Below, piece by piece: positions 24,071 to 34,341 of a stretch of 64,000 nt of DNA. The position numbers and the translations under genes are program-made. This stretch comes from Streptomyces sp. ITFR-16 (lineage in GTDB: Bacteria; Actinomycetota; Actinomycetes; Streptomycetales; Streptomycetaceae). Numbering within the stretch: the stretch's first letter is position 1; each line of letters starts with the position of its first letter. The notes beneath the pieces were generated by a model. The model was given only the letters and a program-made list of their open reading frames with translations, made no database searches and had not been told where the DNA came from. The stretch is taken from positions 5,890,001 to 5,954,000 of the forward strand of contig NZ_CP134609.1 of assembly GCF_031844705.1 (NCBI RefSeq), given 5' to 3'.

Positions 24071-24883
24071 TCATGCCGTGGCCACGGCATCGCCGGTGCG
24101 CTCGATCGTGCGCGGGGCGAGTTCGGCGTTCTCCAGGATGTCCCGCAGGTGCTTCTCGGCGACGGGGAGCACCTGCGGGACGGTGATGTCGCGGCCGAGC
24201 TCGTAGCTGAGCGAGGTGACGCCCGCGTCCCGGATCCCGCACGGCACGATCCGGTCGAACCAGGTGTTGTCCGGGTTCACGTTGAAGGAGAAGCCGTGCA
24301 TCGTCACGCCCTTGGCGACCCGGATGCCGATCGCGGCCAGCTTGCGGTCCTCGCGGCGCTGCCCGGCGTTGGACGGGGCGTACTCCGGGCCGTTCAGCCG
24401 GGGGTCGAACTCGTCGTCCTGGAGCCTCGGGTCGAAGTCGAGCGAGAGCCCGCCGACCGCCGGGCGCTGCTCGACCGGGTCGCCGAGGACCCAGACGCCG
24501 CTGCGGCCCTCGACCCGGCTGGTCTCCACACCGAAGTCGGCGGCGGTACGGATCAGCGCCTCCTCCAGCCGCCGCACATGCGCGACGACGTCCACCGGGC
24601 GCGGCAGCTTCTGGATCGGGTAGCCGATGAGCTGGCCCGGACCGTGCCAGGTGATCTTCCCGCCGCGGTCCACGTCGATGACCGGGGTCCCGTCGAGGGG
24701 GCGCTCGTTGTCGGCCGTGCGCCGCCCGGCCGTGTAGACGGGCGGGTGCTCCAGCAGGAGGCAGGTGTCGGGGACGGTGTCCTCGAACCGTGCCGCGTGG
24801 ACCTCGCGCTGCTTCTGCCAGGCCTCCCGGTAGTCGACGGCTTCCTCGCCGAATCCCAGATGGACGAACCGAAGCTCAGTCAC
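24071..24883 (-). CDS. lipB: lipoyl(octanoyl) transferase (LipB)
   Basis: A 270-residue enzyme that moves octanoate from acyl carrier protein to lipoyl domains. Motifs: [43 protein letters not shown] (catalytic Lys) and the VPCGI Cys. An insert of about 40 residues (Asp/Pro-rich, around residues 145-180) makes it longer than the E. coli enzyme. It starts with GTG at 24883. lipA follows 132 bp downstream. Confidence 0.95.
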   Translation of the reverse strand: MTELRFVHLGFGEEAVDYREAWQKQREVHAARFEDTVPDTCLLLEHPPVYTAGRRTADNERPLDGTPVIDVDRGGKITWHGPGQLIGYPIQKLPRPVDVVAHVRRLEEALIRTAADFGVETSRVEGRSGVWVLGDPVEQRPAVGGLSLDFDPRLQDDEFDPRLNGPEYAPSNAGQRREDRKLAAIGIRVAKGVTMHGFSFNVNPDNTWFDRIVPCGIRDAGVTSLSYELGRDITVPQVLPVAEKHLRDILENAELAPRTIERTGDAVATA

Positions 24884-25158
24884 GACAGCAGCCTCTCTCT
24901 TCGGGGCGCCGGGATCCGGGGGGTGTCCCCGTTACCACGCCGCCCTGCACAACATCGCGCCCCGGCCACTGTACGACCGCCGCCGGAGCGGGCCCCCGGC
25001 AGGTGGTTCCCGTCAGCGCCGCCCCCAATCCTCACACGATCGGATGAATGTGGAGCGAAGGCCGCAGAAGCCGCCCCAGGTGCCGCTAAATTCGCGCCGT
25101 TCCCTAGGAGGCGTCCCCTGGGGCCCGCCCGCCCCGAAGGCAGGAGACCGTACAGCTG

Positions 25159-26805
25159 ATGTCGGAACGACCTCCGCAGCGCACCCCCAACCGCCGACTC
25201 GCCTCGCTCATCACCGAAGCCGGATTCTCCAACGCCGGCCTCGCCCGCCGGGTGGACCAGCTCGGCCTCGAACACGGCCTCGACCTGCGGTACGACAAGA
25301 CCTCCGTGACCCGCTGGCTGCGCGGCCAGCAGCCCCGGGGCACCACGCCCGCCCTGATCGCCGAGGTGTTCACCCGGCGGCTCGGGCGCCGGCTCTCCGC
25401 GCAGGACCTGGGCCTGGATGCGTGCGCCCCCGTCTACGCCGGCCTGGAGTTCGCCGCCACACCGGCCGAGGCGGTCGACATCGTCAGCGGACTGTGGCGC
25501 AAGGACTCCGGCAGCCAGGCGGAGCTGCGGAAGATCGCCTTCACCCCGGCGGGACTGGTCGTCCCCAGCCGGGACTGGCTGATCGGCCGGGCGGACGAGT
25601 GGGTGGGCCGGGGCGGCGAGCCCGTGACGACGGCGGGCGGTCCGGTCCGGGCCGTCGGCGTGGGCGGCGGGGCGGCGGGCCGAGCGCCCGGCGCCCAGGC
25701 CGCCGTCGCGCCCCGGGGCACGTACCCCGGCGCCCTGACCGGGGTCCCCGAGCAGGGCGGCGCCCCCGGCACCCGGCACGGCGTCCGGGGCCCCGCCCCG
25801 TCCCGGCCCGCCGGTGCGCCCGCGCCGACGGGCGCACCGGGCGGCGCCGCGCCCGCCGCCCCCGCCGTCCCCCGGCAGCGCCAGACCGAGCGGGGCTCCG
25901 GGCTGAGGGTCGGCAGCGGCGACGTCGCGGCCCTGCGCTCGGTCGCCGAGCTCTTCCGCACCCTCGACCACGCCTACGGCGGCGGCCACGCCCGGCAGGC
26001 CCTCGTGCGCTATCTGGAGCACGAGACGGAGCCGATGCTGCGCGGCATCTACGGCGAGACCACCGGACGGCGGCTGTTCGCCGCCGCCGCGGAGCTGACC
26101 CGGCTGGCCGGCTGGACCTCGTACGACATCGCGGCCCATGGGCTCGCCCAGCGCTACTTCGTCCAGGCGCTCCGGCTGGCCCAGGCAGCCGGGGACCGCG
26201 CCTACGGCAGCTACGTCCTGATCACCATGAGCCGGCAGGCGGTCTACCTCGCGCACGGCCGGGAGGCGGTCCAGCTGGCCCGGGTGGCGCAGCAGGGCAT
26301 CGGCTCCGCCGCGCCCCACGCCGTGCTGGCCCTGCTGCACGCGGTGGAGGCGCGCGGCCACGCGGTGCTCGGCGAGTCCAAGGCGTGCGCCGCCTCGCTG
26401 GCCCGGGCGGAACGCGCGCTGGAGGCCGCCCGCCCCGGCGACGAGATCCCGCACTGGGCGCGCCAGTTCGACGAGGCCCAGCTCGCCGACGAGTTCGGGC
26501 ACTGCCACCGCGACCTCCAGCAGTACCGGGCCGCCGCCCAGCACGCGGAGCGCTCGCTCCAGCTGCGCGCCCCGGCGTACGCCCGCAGCCGGCTGTTCTG
26601 CCGGGTGGTGCTCGCCTCCGCCCGGCTGGGGCTCGGCGAGCTGGACCAGGCCTGCCGGCTGGGCGCGGAGGCCGCCCAGCAGGCCGCCGAGATGCGCTCG
26701 GTGCGCGCCACCGAGTACGTACGCGACTTCGAGCGGCGGCTCGAACCGTTCCGGGACGCCGCCGCCGTCCGGGGCTACCGCGAGCGGGTCGCCGCCCTGG
26801 GGTGA
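25159..26805 (+). CDS. HTH/TPR-type regulator of the NsdA-like class
   Basis: A 548-residue cytoplasmic protein. The N-terminal ~75 residues look like a helix-turn-helix region (NAGLARRVDQLG, KTSVTRWLRGQQPRG). A Pro/Gly/Ala-rich linker spans about 155-245. The C-terminal ~290 residues are TPR-like helical repeats (RLFAAAAELTRLAGW, AALRLAQAAGDRAYGSYVL). Streptomyces proteins of this layout regulate differentiation and antibiotic production (NsdA is one); orthology is not claimed. It is divergent from lipB, with 275 bp between. Confidence 0.8.
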   Translation: MSERPPQRTPNRRLASLITEAGFSNAGLARRVDQLGLEHGLDLRYDKTSVTRWLRGQQPRGTTPALIAEVFTRRLGRRLSAQDLGLDACAPVYAGLEFAATPAEAVDIVSGLWRKDSGSQAELRKIAFTPAGLVVPSRDWLIGRADEWVGRGGEPVTTAGGPVRAVGVGGGAAGRAPGAQAAVAPRGTYPGALTGVPEQGGAPGTRHGVRGPAPSRPAGAPAPTGAPGGAAPAAPAVPRQRQTERGSGLRVGSGDVAALRSVAELFRTLDHAYGGGHARQALVRYLEHETEPMLRGIYGETTGRRLFAAAAELTRLAGWTSYDIAAHGLAQRYFVQALRLAQAAGDRAYGSYVLITMSRQAVYLAHGREAVQLARVAQQGIGSAAPHAVLALLHAVEARGHAVLGESKACAASLARAERALEAARPGDEIPHWARQFDEAQLADEFGHCHRDLQQYRAAAQHAERSLQLRAPAYARSRLFCRVVLASARLGLGELDQACRLGAEAAQQAAEMRSVRATEYVRDFERRLEPFRDAAAVRGYRERVAALG

Positions 26806-26820
26806 GCGGCGGCCCGTGCG

Positions 26821-28170
26821 TCAGGCGGCCTCGGGGAACTCCCTCGCGTCCTGTCCCGCCGGCCGTACACCCAGGTCCGTGAGGATCGCGGCGGCGGCGC
26901 GGCGGCCCGAGGACAGCGCGCCCCGGACCGTGCCCGTGTCGCGGTGGTCGCCGCAGACATACAGCCCCGCGAGGAGCCGGACCGGCCGCAGCGGATCGTG
27001 CGGGGGCGTCATCGCGGGCACCGCCTCCGGGTCGTGGTGGGCGGCCAGCAGCTCCCAGTCGTCGGTCGGCACGCCGTAGAGCGTGGCGAGATGAGCGCGG
27101 ACCGCGCGGTCCAGATCGGCGGGCGGGGTGCCGAGGACCGTGGAGCTGACCAGCGTCCGGCCCTGCGGGGCGCGCGCCGGATCGACCTCGCTCATCACCG
27201 CGGTGTGCGCCACCGGGCCCGTGCGGTCGCCGTCCAGCAGCAGCGAGGCGCCGGTCGGCGGGGGAGCGGGGGCGGTGTGGTGGAGCACCGTCACCGGGTG
27301 GAAGGACGGCACCCGCAGCCCCGGCAGCAGTTCGGCCGCCGCGCTCGCGCCGGTCGCCAGCAGCAGGGAGCGGCAGCCCAGTTCGCCGTGCTCCTTGGTG
27401 CGCACCGAGGTGATGTCGGCCGCGGTGACATGGACGCCGGTACGGACGGTGCCGGGCGGCAGCGCGGCGGCGAGCAGTTCGGGCAGGGTGCCCGAACCCC
27501 CCGACGGCACACAGAGCCGGCCGCTCGCATAGGTGCGCAGGGCGAGATCGGCGGACCGGCTGGACGTGGTGAGCGCCGGATCGCTGAGCAGCGCGGTGAG
27601 CAGCGGCCGTACGAAGCCGTTGAGCGTACGGGAGGACAGGCCGCGCCCGGCCAGGGCGTCCAGCGCGGGCCGTTCGGGCCGGGCCAGGAGGCGGGCCTCG
27701 GGGGTGGCGGCGAGGCGGGCCAGCGCCGCGGCCAGCCGGGCCTGGTCGATCGCGCCGCCCATGGCGCCGGTGAGCGAGCCGGTCAGCGGAGCCCGGGGGG
27801 CGTGCGCGAGGGCGCGCGCTGCCTTGAGCGCGCCCCGTGCGCTGCGTGAGCCCCGCACGGCGCGCGTCTCCCCGGTCCGGTGACGGCGGCCCTCGCTGTG
27901 GACGAGGACGCCCGGATCGAAGGTCCGCAGGCCGATTCCGTCCAGAGCGGGCGTCGTACACAGCTCCGGGCAGGCGGTGTTGAGCAGCGGGCCGATGCGG
28001 TCGAGCCGGAACCCGTCCACCTCGTCGGTCGTCATCCGGCCGCCGACGCCGGGGCCGGCCTCCAGGACGCTGACGCTCACTCCCGCACTGGTCAGTCGGT
28101 GGGCCGCCGAGAGGCCGGCGATCCCGGCCCCGATGATGACGACGTCCGCGTGGTGTGCCGTGCTGCGCAC
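26821..28170 (-). CDS. FAD-dependent oxidoreductase (PPOX/amine-oxidase-like)
   Basis: A 449-residue flavoprotein. The N-terminal dinucleotide motif is VVIIGAGIAGLSAAHRL, followed by EAGPGVGGRM; the C-terminal FAD motif is GLYVCGDHRDTGTVRGALSSGRRAA. The layout fits the protoporphyrinogen oxidase/phytoene desaturase/amine oxidase superfamily. The GTG at 28170 has GGAGGGG upstream. It converges with the TPR regulator 15 bp away. The substrate is unknown; no haem or carotenoid genes are nearby. Confidence 0.87.
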   Translation of the reverse strand: MRSTAHHADVVIIGAGIAGLSAAHRLTSAGVSVSVLEAGPGVGGRMTTDEVDGFRLDRIGPLLNTACPELCTTPALDGIGLRTFDPGVLVHSEGRRHRTGETRAVRGSRSARGALKAARALAHAPRAPLTGSLTGAMGGAIDQARLAAALARLAATPEARLLARPERPALDALAGRGLSSRTLNGFVRPLLTALLSDPALTTSSRSADLALRTYASGRLCVPSGGSGTLPELLAAALPPGTVRTGVHVTAADITSVRTKEHGELGCRSLLLATGASAAAELLPGLRVPSFHPVTVLHHTAPAPPPTGASLLLDGDRTGPVAHTAVMSEVDPARAPQGRTLVSSTVLGTPPADLDRAVRAHLATLYGVPTDDWELLAAHHDPEAVPAMTPPHDPLRPVRLLAGLYVCGDHRDTGTVRGALSSGRRAAAAILTDLGVRPAGQDAREFPEAA

Positions 28171-28351
28171 GTGCCCCTCCCCGAGTCGGCGCAATTGGTG
28201 GGAGGCTCTTGCCCTCAACCGGCCACCGGAATGCGCGAGTTCGGCACGAGGCTAGAGAGTGGCTCGATCGCGCGCAGTCGCGCGCGTGCGGGAGCACCGG
28301 TGCACGGGGTCGCACACCCGTCTGAATTCACCCGTAGGAAACGACAAGGCG

Positions 28352-29251
28352 TCAGCGCAGGGCCGCGCGGATGGCGGCGTCGATGCCCGGGAAGGCGAAG
28401 GTGAATCCGGAGTCCAGCAGCTGTCCCGGCAGCACCCGCTGACTGCCCAGCACATCCCCGGCGAACTCGCCCAGCGCGATCCGCAGCGCCGGCGCCGGCG
28501 CGGTGAACAGGGTCGGACGGTGCAGCACCCGGCCCATCGCCGCCGTCACCTCGCCGTTGGTGACGGGCCCGGGCCCGGTCAGGTTCACCGGTCCGGACAG
28601 CGCGGGGGTGTCGAGAATGTGCCGCAGCGCCGCGATGTGGTCGTGCAGCGCGATGAAGCTCCAGTACTGCCGGCCGTTGCCCAGCCGGCCGCCGAGCCCC
28701 GCGCGGAACAGTGGGAACATACGGCCCCAGGCGCCGCCCTCCCGGGCGACGACCAGCCCGGTCCGCGCGTGCACGGTCCGTACCCCGGCCTCCTCGGCGG
28801 CGGCCGTGGCCTCTTCCCACTCCACGCACACCGACGGCAGGAATCCGTCGCCCGGAGGCGCGCTCTCGTCGACCGCGCGGTCCCCGGTGTCTCCGTAGAA
28901 GCCGATCGCGGACCCGGACAGCAGCACCTGCGGCGGGGTGTCCAGCGAGGCGACTGCCTCGGCGATCGCGGCCGTGCCGAGCACCCGGCTGTCCCGGATC
29001 TCCTGCTTGTAGGCGTCGGTCCAGCGGTGGTCGCCGACCCCGGCCCCGGCGAGGTGGACGACCGCGTCGCAGCCGACCAGCCCGGCCACGTCCACATAGC
29101 CCCGCTTGGGGTCCCACTCCACCTCGTCGCCGTCCCGCGCCGGGCGCCTGACGAGGCGTACCACCTCGTGTCCGTCGGTCCGCAGCGAGCGCACCAGCGC
29201 CGCTCCGATGAGTCCGGTCGATCCGGTGACGGCGATACGGGAGTGCGGCAT
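28352..29251 (-). CDS. TIGR01777-family NAD(P)-dependent epimerase-like protein
   Basis: A 299-residue extended short-chain dehydrogenase: IAVTGSTGLIGAALVRSL (nucleotide binding), HLAGAGVGDHRW, SGSAIGFYGD in place of the usual YxxxK region, and the WSFIALHDHIAALRHIL and LLDSGFTFAFP segments typical of TIGR01777 proteins. Function unknown. The ATG at 29251 is chosen; an ATG three codons upstream is possible. It is divergent from the GNAT gene, 55 bp apart. Confidence 0.87.
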   Translation of the reverse strand: MPHSRIAVTGSTGLIGAALVRSLRTDGHEVVRLVRRPARDGDEVEWDPKRGYVDVAGLVGCDAVVHLAGAGVGDHRWTDAYKQEIRDSRVLGTAAIAEAVASLDTPPQVLLSGSAIGFYGDTGDRAVDESAPPGDGFLPSVCVEWEEATAAAEEAGVRTVHARTGLVVAREGGAWGRMFPLFRAGLGGRLGNGRQYWSFIALHDHIAALRHILDTPALSGPVNLTGPGPVTNGEVTAAMGRVLHRPTLFTAPAPALRIALGEFAGDVLGSQRVLPGQLLDSGFTFAFPGIDAAIRAALR

Positions 29252-29306
29252 GGGACCCATCCTGCCCCATGTCCCCCGCGATACGCGGCGTGGCACAGTG
29301 GCGCCC

Positions 29307-29834
29307 ATGGCCGATTCCTCCACCCCTCCCGCCCCGTCCGTCCGCCCCGCCGTCGCCGCGGACGGCCCGGTGCTCGGGGAGCTCGACCGGAGCACCTGGT
29401 CGACCCTGCACTCCGTGCAGCCGCGCCCCCAGCCGCCGTACGCGCCGTTCTTCGACGACCGGCACCTGCCCCGGGACATCCTGGTCGCCGAGGCGGCCGA
29501 CGAGGCCGGCGAGCAGGTCGTCGCCGGGTACATCCGGGTGGTCCCGCCCACCCCGCTCGCCTGCAACGCGCACGTCCGCCAGATACAGGGCCTGGCCGTG
29601 GCGGGCTGGGCGCGCGGGCGCGGCATCGGACGCGCGCTGATACGGGCCGCCTGCGGGGCGGCGCGCGCCGACGGGGCGAACCGGATCACCCTGCGCGTCC
29701 TCGGCCACAACGCCCCCGCCCGCGCGCTCTACGCGTCGGAGGGGTTCACCGTCGAGGGCGTGCTGCGCGACGAGTTCTTCCTGGGCGGGCGGTACGTGGA
29801 CGACGTGCTGATGGGCCGGCCGCTCGCCCCGTGA
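29307..29834 (+). CDS. GNAT-family N-acetyltransferase
   Basis: A 175-residue acetyltransferase with the acetyl-CoA motif VAGWARGRGIGRALI (Q/RxxGxG/A type), then LRVLGHNAPARALYASEGF, a standard motif B, and a C-terminal strand. The acceptor substrate is unknown. It is close to the divergent TIGR01777 gene and converges on the DUF4240 gene. Confidence 0.9.
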   Translation: MADSSTPPAPSVRPAVAADGPVLGELDRSTWSTLHSVQPRPQPPYAPFFDDRHLPRDILVAEAADEAGEQVVAGYIRVVPPTPLACNAHVRQIQGLAVAGWARGRGIGRALIRAACGAARADGANRITLRVLGHNAPARALYASEGFTVEGVLRDEFFLGGRYVDDVLMGRPLAP

Positions 29835-29852
29835 CCGGGCACGGGCCGGGGG

Positions 29853-30374
29853 TCACCCGGCGCCGAACCGCTCCCACAGCGCGGGCAGCCGGGCCGCCAG
29901 CGCCGCGTCGTCCTCGATGCCGATCGGGGTGCCCTCGGGCTCCCCGGCCTGCGGCGGCAGCCCGAGGTCCGGCGCGACCACCCCGGTGAGCTGCTCGTAC
30001 GCCTCGTCGGCGGCGTACCCCAGCTCCTCGGCGTCGCCGTCCAGCTCCTCGTCGAAGTCGTCCAGCAGCTCCGCCAGGGCGTCCGGATCGTGCACCGCGC
30101 CCTCGAAGACCTCCCTGCCCTGGCCGATCAGCCAGCAGCGGAAGTAGTCGAAGGCGTCGTCGCTCGCGCCGCCGAGCAGCACACTGGCGGCGGCCCACAG
30201 ATCCCAGCGGTAGGCCCGGTTGTAGCGGGCCTCGAAGTGCCGGGCGAAGTCCAGCACGGATTCGGGATCGAGCTGCACCAGCCGTTCGACGAGCAGGTCG
30301 GCGTGGTCCTCGGGGTCGCCGTCGGCGGCCTCGCGGGTGCTGTCGATGAGCTCCCAGAATTCCGTCTCGTCCAT
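29853..30374 (-). CDS. DUF4240 protein
   Basis: A 173-residue acidic protein starting MDETEFWELID, with the DUF4240 core ARYNRAYRWDLWAAASVLLGGASDDAFDYFRCWLIGQG and DELDGDAEELGYAADEAYE. No signal peptide. In conflict-system literature such acidic proteins (SUKH/DUF4240-like) can be immunity proteins, but no toxin gene is adjacent, so this is not claimed. The ATG is at 30374. The WYL regulator gene is 60 bp upstream on the same strand. Confidence 0.87.
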   Translation of the reverse strand: MDETEFWELIDSTREAADGDPEDHADLLVERLVQLDPESVLDFARHFEARYNRAYRWDLWAAASVLLGGASDDAFDYFRCWLIGQGREVFEGAVHDPDALAELLDDFDEELDGDAEELGYAADEAYEQLTGVVAPDLGLPPQAGEPEGTPIGIEDDAALAARLPALWERFGAG

Positions 30375-30434
30375 CACGGGTCCAGCATCTGCCCTGGCGG
30401 CGGCCGATGCACGCGGAGACACCGAAATGAAGCC

Positions 30435-31415
30435 TCACGGGGTGTTCCGGTAGAGCGCGTACAGGCGTTCGGCGGCCTCCGCGAACCTGCTGCGCAGCGC
30501 GGCCGGCTCCCTTACCTCCAACTCCGGTCCCAGGGCCAGCAGCTGACCGCGGGCGACCTCCAGGGACTCGACCGGCAGGGTGACCGCGACCCATCCGTCC
30601 GCGTCGGGCGGCCCGGCGGCCGCGAGCGCCTCCTCGGCCGCCGCCCGGTCCACGGCGTGCGGCAGCCGCCGCACGGCTGCCGGGGAGAGCCGCAGGGTGA
30701 CCTCGGTGCGCAGGATCGAGCGGGCGAACTGAGCCGCGCGCTCGTCCCAGAAGGCGGGCAGATCGAAGTCCTCGTCCCGTACGAACGGGGTGTCCGACAC
30801 CGTCACGGCGGTGAAGCGGTCGATCCGGTACACCCGGAAGTCGTCACCCGCCCGGGCGCAGAGATACCAGACCCCGGCCTTGAGGACGAGGCCGTACGGG
30901 GCCAGCTCCCGTTCCACCCCGGTGTCCCGGCCGGCCCGCAGATAGCGGGCCAGGATCGTACGGTCGCCCCGGACGGCCTCGGCCACGGCGGGCAGGTGCT
31001 CCGGGGTGGCCGGTTCCCGGTACCAGCCGGGGGCGTCCAGATGGAAGCGGCGCCCGGCGCCCGCGGGCGCGTCCCGCAGGGAGGGCATGAGCGCGGCCGA
31101 CACCTTCAGCCGGGCGGCCGTCGCGGCGTCCTGGAGGCCCATCTCGCGCAGGGCGGCGGGCAGGCCGGAGAGGAAGAGCGCCTCGGCCTCGTCCCGGGCG
31201 AGGCCGGTGAGCCCGGTGCGGTACCCGCCGACAAGCCGGTACCCGCCGGACCGCCCCCGCTCCGCATAGACCGGGATGCCCGCCTCGGACAGGGCCTGGG
31301 CGTCCCGGGTGACGGTCCGCTCGGACACCTCCAGCTCCCGGGCCAGCTCGGCCCCGGTCAGACCGGGCCGGGCCTGAAGAAGCAGCACCATTCTGATGAG
31401 CCGGGCAGCACGCAT
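30435..31415 (-). CDS. YafY-type HTH/WYL transcriptional regulator
   Basis: A 326-residue regulator: N-terminal winged helix (LTGAELARELEVSERTVTRDAQALSEAGIPVYAERG), then a WYL domain (LKAGVWYLCARAGDDFRVYRIDRF) and a C-terminal WCX extension (LRLSPAAVRRLPHAVDRA). WYL domains bind nucleotides or nucleic acid and often govern stress or defence genes. Its target may be the DUF4240 gene directly downstream. Confidence 0.92.
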   Translation of the reverse strand: MRAARLIRMVLLLQARPGLTGAELARELEVSERTVTRDAQALSEAGIPVYAERGRSGGYRLVGGYRTGLTGLARDEAEALFLSGLPAALREMGLQDAATAARLKVSAALMPSLRDAPAGAGRRFHLDAPGWYREPATPEHLPAVAEAVRGDRTILARYLRAGRDTGVERELAPYGLVLKAGVWYLCARAGDDFRVYRIDRFTAVTVSDTPFVRDEDFDLPAFWDERAAQFARSILRTEVTLRLSPAAVRRLPHAVDRAAAEEALAAAGPPDADGWVAVTLPVESLEVARGQLLALGPELEVREPAALRSRFAEAAERLYALYRNTP

Positions 31416-31471
31416 GCGGCCATTGTGGCCGCGGCACCGGGCACGCGAGCACTGGCCTCAGCCGCCGGCCG

Positions 31472-31571
31472 GGCTCCAAGGATGTCCTCAATCGCCGGCC
31501 GGGCCCGGTGGTGCACGACCGAGCCCGTCCGGCGAAGGAGGACAACGCCTCCCGCCGGACGGGCCCGATGG
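31472..31571. repeat. GCCCGnCCGGCG-type intergenic repeat cluster
   Basis: Several related copies of a GC-rich element, in alternating orientation: GCCGGCCGGGC (31472 onwards), an inverted pair at 31483-31504 and 31523-31544 that share TGTCCTC and GCCCGtCCGGCGAaggAGGACA, and a further GCCGGACGGGCCCG near 31556-31567. This element type is abundant between genes in Streptomyces chromosomes, from memory. The inverted pair can fold and may also terminate transcription. Confidence 0.65.
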
Positions 31572-31586
31572 CGGGTCTCCGGGCCG

Positions 31587-34256
31587 TCAGAGCCCGTAAC
31601 GCTCGCGTGCCTCCTTGACCGCGGACGCGGGCACCTCGCCGCGGCGGGCCAGCTGGGCCAGGGCCGCGACCGTGATCGACTGCGCGTCCACGCCGAAGTG
31701 GCGGCGGGCCGCCTCACGGGTGTCGGAGATGCCGAAGCCGTCCGTGCCGAGCGAGGTCCAGTCCTGCTCGACCCACTGGCTGATCTGGTCCGGCACCTGG
31801 CGCATCCAGTCGCTGACCGCGAGGACCGGACCCGGAGCGCCTTCCAGCGCCTGGGTCACGTACGGCACCCGCTGCTCACCGCGCAGCAGCGCCTCGTCGC
31901 ACTCCAGCGCCTCCCGGCGCAGCTCGCCCCACGAGGTGGCGGACCAGACGTCGGCCGTGACACCCCAGTCCGAGGCCAGCAGCTCCTGCGCCTCCAGGGC
32001 CCAGTGGATCGCCGTGCCGGAGGCCAGCAGCTGGGTGCGGGGCGCGTCCGCCTTCGCGGGCGTGCCCTCCTTGAAGCGGTACAGCCCCTTGAGGATGCCC
32101 TCCTCGACGCCCTCCTGCATCGCGGGCTGCGGCTTCGGCTCGTTGTAGACCGTCAGGTAGTAGAAGACGTTCTCGGCGTCGGGGCCGTACATCCGCCGCA
32201 GGCCGTCCTGGACGATGACCGCGATCTCGTACGCGAACGCCGGGTCGTAGTTGAGCGACGCCGGGTTCGTGGACGCGATCAGGTGCGAGTGGCCGTCCGC
32301 GTGCTGGAGGCCCTCACCGGTCAGGGTCGTACGGCCGGCGGTGGCGCCGACCACGAAGCCGCGGCCGAGCTGGTCGCCGAGCTGCCAGAACTGGTCGCCC
32401 GTGCGCTGCCAGCCGAACATCGAGTAGAAGATGTAGAACGGGATCATCGGCTCGCCGTGCGTCGCGTACGACGTGGCGGCGGCGATGAAGTCGGCCATGG
32501 CGCCGGCCTCGGTGATGCCCTCGTTGAGGACCTGGCCGTCCTTGGCTTCCTTGTAGTACATCAGCTGGTCGCGGTCGACCGGGTCGTACGTCTGGCCCAG
32601 CGGCGAGTAGATGCCGGCCGACGGGAACAGCGCCTCCATACCGAAGGTGCGGGCCTCGTCGGGGACGATCGGGACCCAGCGCTTGCCGGTCTCCTTGTCC
32701 CGCATCAGGTCCTTGGCGAGGCGGACGAAGGCCATCGTGGTGGCCAGCTCCTGCTTGCCGGAACCCTTCTTCAGCGCGGCGAACGCGCGCTCCTCGGGCG
32801 CGGGCAGCGCCACCTGGTGCACCCGGCGGGCCGGGGCGGGGCCGCCGAGGGCGGCACGGCGCTCCTGGAGGTAGCGGACCTCCGGGGAATCGGCGCCCGG
32901 GTGGCCGTAGGGCACCAGGCCCTCGTCCAGCTTCGAGTCCGGGATCGGCAGGTCGAGCAGGTCGCGCATGGCGCGGAACTGCTTGCCGTCGAGCTTCTTC
33001 ATCTGGTGGTTGGCGTTGCGCGACTCGAAGCCCGGGCCGAGCGTGTAGCCCTTCACGGTCTGGGCCAGGATCACCGTCGGGGCGCCCTTGTGCTCCAGCG
33101 CCGCCCGGTAGGCCGCGTACACCTTGCGGGCCTCGTGGCCGCCGCGCGAGGTGTGGAAGCACTCGGCGATCTTCGCGTCGGTGAGCAGCTTCGCCAGCTC
33201 GGCGAGGGCGGGCTCGGCACCGAAGAAGTGCTCGCGGATGTAGGCGACGTCCCGGGTCGCGTACGTCTGGAACTGGGCGTCCGGCACCTCGCGGAGCCGG
33301 CGCACCAGCGCACCCGCGGTGTCGAGCTGGAACAGCTCGTCCCAGGCGGAGCCCCAGAGCGTCTTGACGACGTTCCAGCCGGCGCCGCGGAACGCGCCCT
33401 CCAGCTCCTGGACGACCCGGAAGTTGGCGCGGACCGGGCCGTCGAGGCGCTGCAGGTTGCAGTTGATGACGAAGGTCAGGTTGTCGAGCTGCTCACGGGC
33501 CGCGAGGGCGAGGGCGGCGGTCGACTCGGGCTCGTCCATCTCGCCGTCGCCCAGGAAGGCCCAGACGTGCGAGTTCGACGTGTCCTTGATGTTGCGGTTG
33601 GCCAGGTAGCGGTTGAAGCGCGCCTGGTAGATCGCCGAGAGCGGGCCGAGGCCCATCGACACGGTGGGGAACTCCCACAGCCAGGGCAGCCGGCGCGGGT
33701 GCGGGTAGGACGGCAGGCCGTCGCCGCCCGCCTCCTGGCGGAAGTTGTCGAGCTGCTGCTCGCTGAGCCGGCCGTCGAGGAAGGCGCGGGCGTAGATGCC
33801 GGGGGAGGCGTGGCCCTGGATGTAGAGCTGGTCGCCGGAGCCGTCCCCCTCCTTGCCGCGGAAGAAGTGGTTGAAGCCGGTCTCGTACAGCCAGGCCGCC
33901 GAGGCGAAGGTGGCGATGTGGCCGCCGACGCCGAAGCGGGAGCCGCGGGTGACCATCGCGGCCGCGTTCCAGCGGTTCCACGCGGTGATCTTCGATTCCA
34001 TCTCCAGGTCACCGTCGAAGGCGGGCTCCGCGGCGGTGGGGATGGAGTTGACGTAGTCGGTCTCCAGCAGTTTGGGCAGCGCGAGACCGGCACCCTCGGC
34101 GTGCTGGAGCGAGCGGCGCATCAGGTACGCGGCGCGGTGCGGGCCTGCGGCCTTGGTGACGGCATCGAGGGAGGCCGCCCATTCGGCGGTCTCCTCCGGG
34201 TCGCGGTCCGGGAGCTGGTCGAGCTCGCTCGGAAGCTTTGCTACGGGGTCGGTCAT
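31587..34256 (-). CDS. aceE: pyruvate dehydrogenase E1 component, homodimeric type
   Basis: An 889-residue E1, full length for the AceE type, which decarboxylates pyruvate with thiamine diphosphate and passes the acetyl group to lipoyl-E2. The ThDP motif is GDGEMDEPE...NLTFVINCN near residue 235; [13 protein letters not shown] and [19 protein letters not shown] are typical. The ATG is at 34256. It is controlled by its own promoter (34342-34371), which contains a palindrome. The FCD/GntR gene is next upstream and the E2 and E3 genes follow further along the same strand. Confidence 0.97.
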   Translation of the reverse strand: MTDPVAKLPSELDQLPDRDPEETAEWAASLDAVTKAAGPHRAAYLMRRSLQHAEGAGLALPKLLETDYVNSIPTAAEPAFDGDLEMESKITAWNRWNAAAMVTRGSRFGVGGHIATFASAAWLYETGFNHFFRGKEGDGSGDQLYIQGHASPGIYARAFLDGRLSEQQLDNFRQEAGGDGLPSYPHPRRLPWLWEFPTVSMGLGPLSAIYQARFNRYLANRNIKDTSNSHVWAFLGDGEMDEPESTAALALAAREQLDNLTFVINCNLQRLDGPVRANFRVVQELEGAFRGAGWNVVKTLWGSAWDELFQLDTAGALVRRLREVPDAQFQTYATRDVAYIREHFFGAEPALAELAKLLTDAKIAECFHTSRGGHEARKVYAAYRAALEHKGAPTVILAQTVKGYTLGPGFESRNANHQMKKLDGKQFRAMRDLLDLPIPDSKLDEGLVPYGHPGADSPEVRYLQERRAALGGPAPARRVHQVALPAPEERAFAALKKGSGKQELATTMAFVRLAKDLMRDKETGKRWVPIVPDEARTFGMEALFPSAGIYSPLGQTYDPVDRDQLMYYKEAKDGQVLNEGITEAGAMADFIAAATSYATHGEPMIPFYIFYSMFGWQRTGDQFWQLGDQLGRGFVVGATAGRTTLTGEGLQHADGHSHLIASTNPASLNYDPAFAYEIAVIVQDGLRRMYGPDAENVFYYLTVYNEPKPQPAMQEGVEEGILKGLYRFKEGTPAKADAPRTQLLASGTAIHWALEAQELLASDWGVTADVWSATSWGELRREALECDEALLRGEQRVPYVTQALEGAPGPVLAVSDWMRQVPDQISQWVEQDWTSLGTDGFGISDTREAARRHFGVDAQSITVAALAQLARRGEVPASAVKEARERYGL

Positions 34257-34341
34257 GATCGCCGCCTTCCGGTGAGGAGGGGGGTGGAGAAGTCCCTGAC
34301 TGGCAGGACAGGGCGATGGGGCCGGTGGGCCCGCGGAGTGA

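Noticed and set aside
29853-30374. DUF4240 protein as an immunity protein of a toxin system
   Set aside because: No toxin-like gene is adjacent; the neighbours are a WYL regulator and an acetyltransferase.
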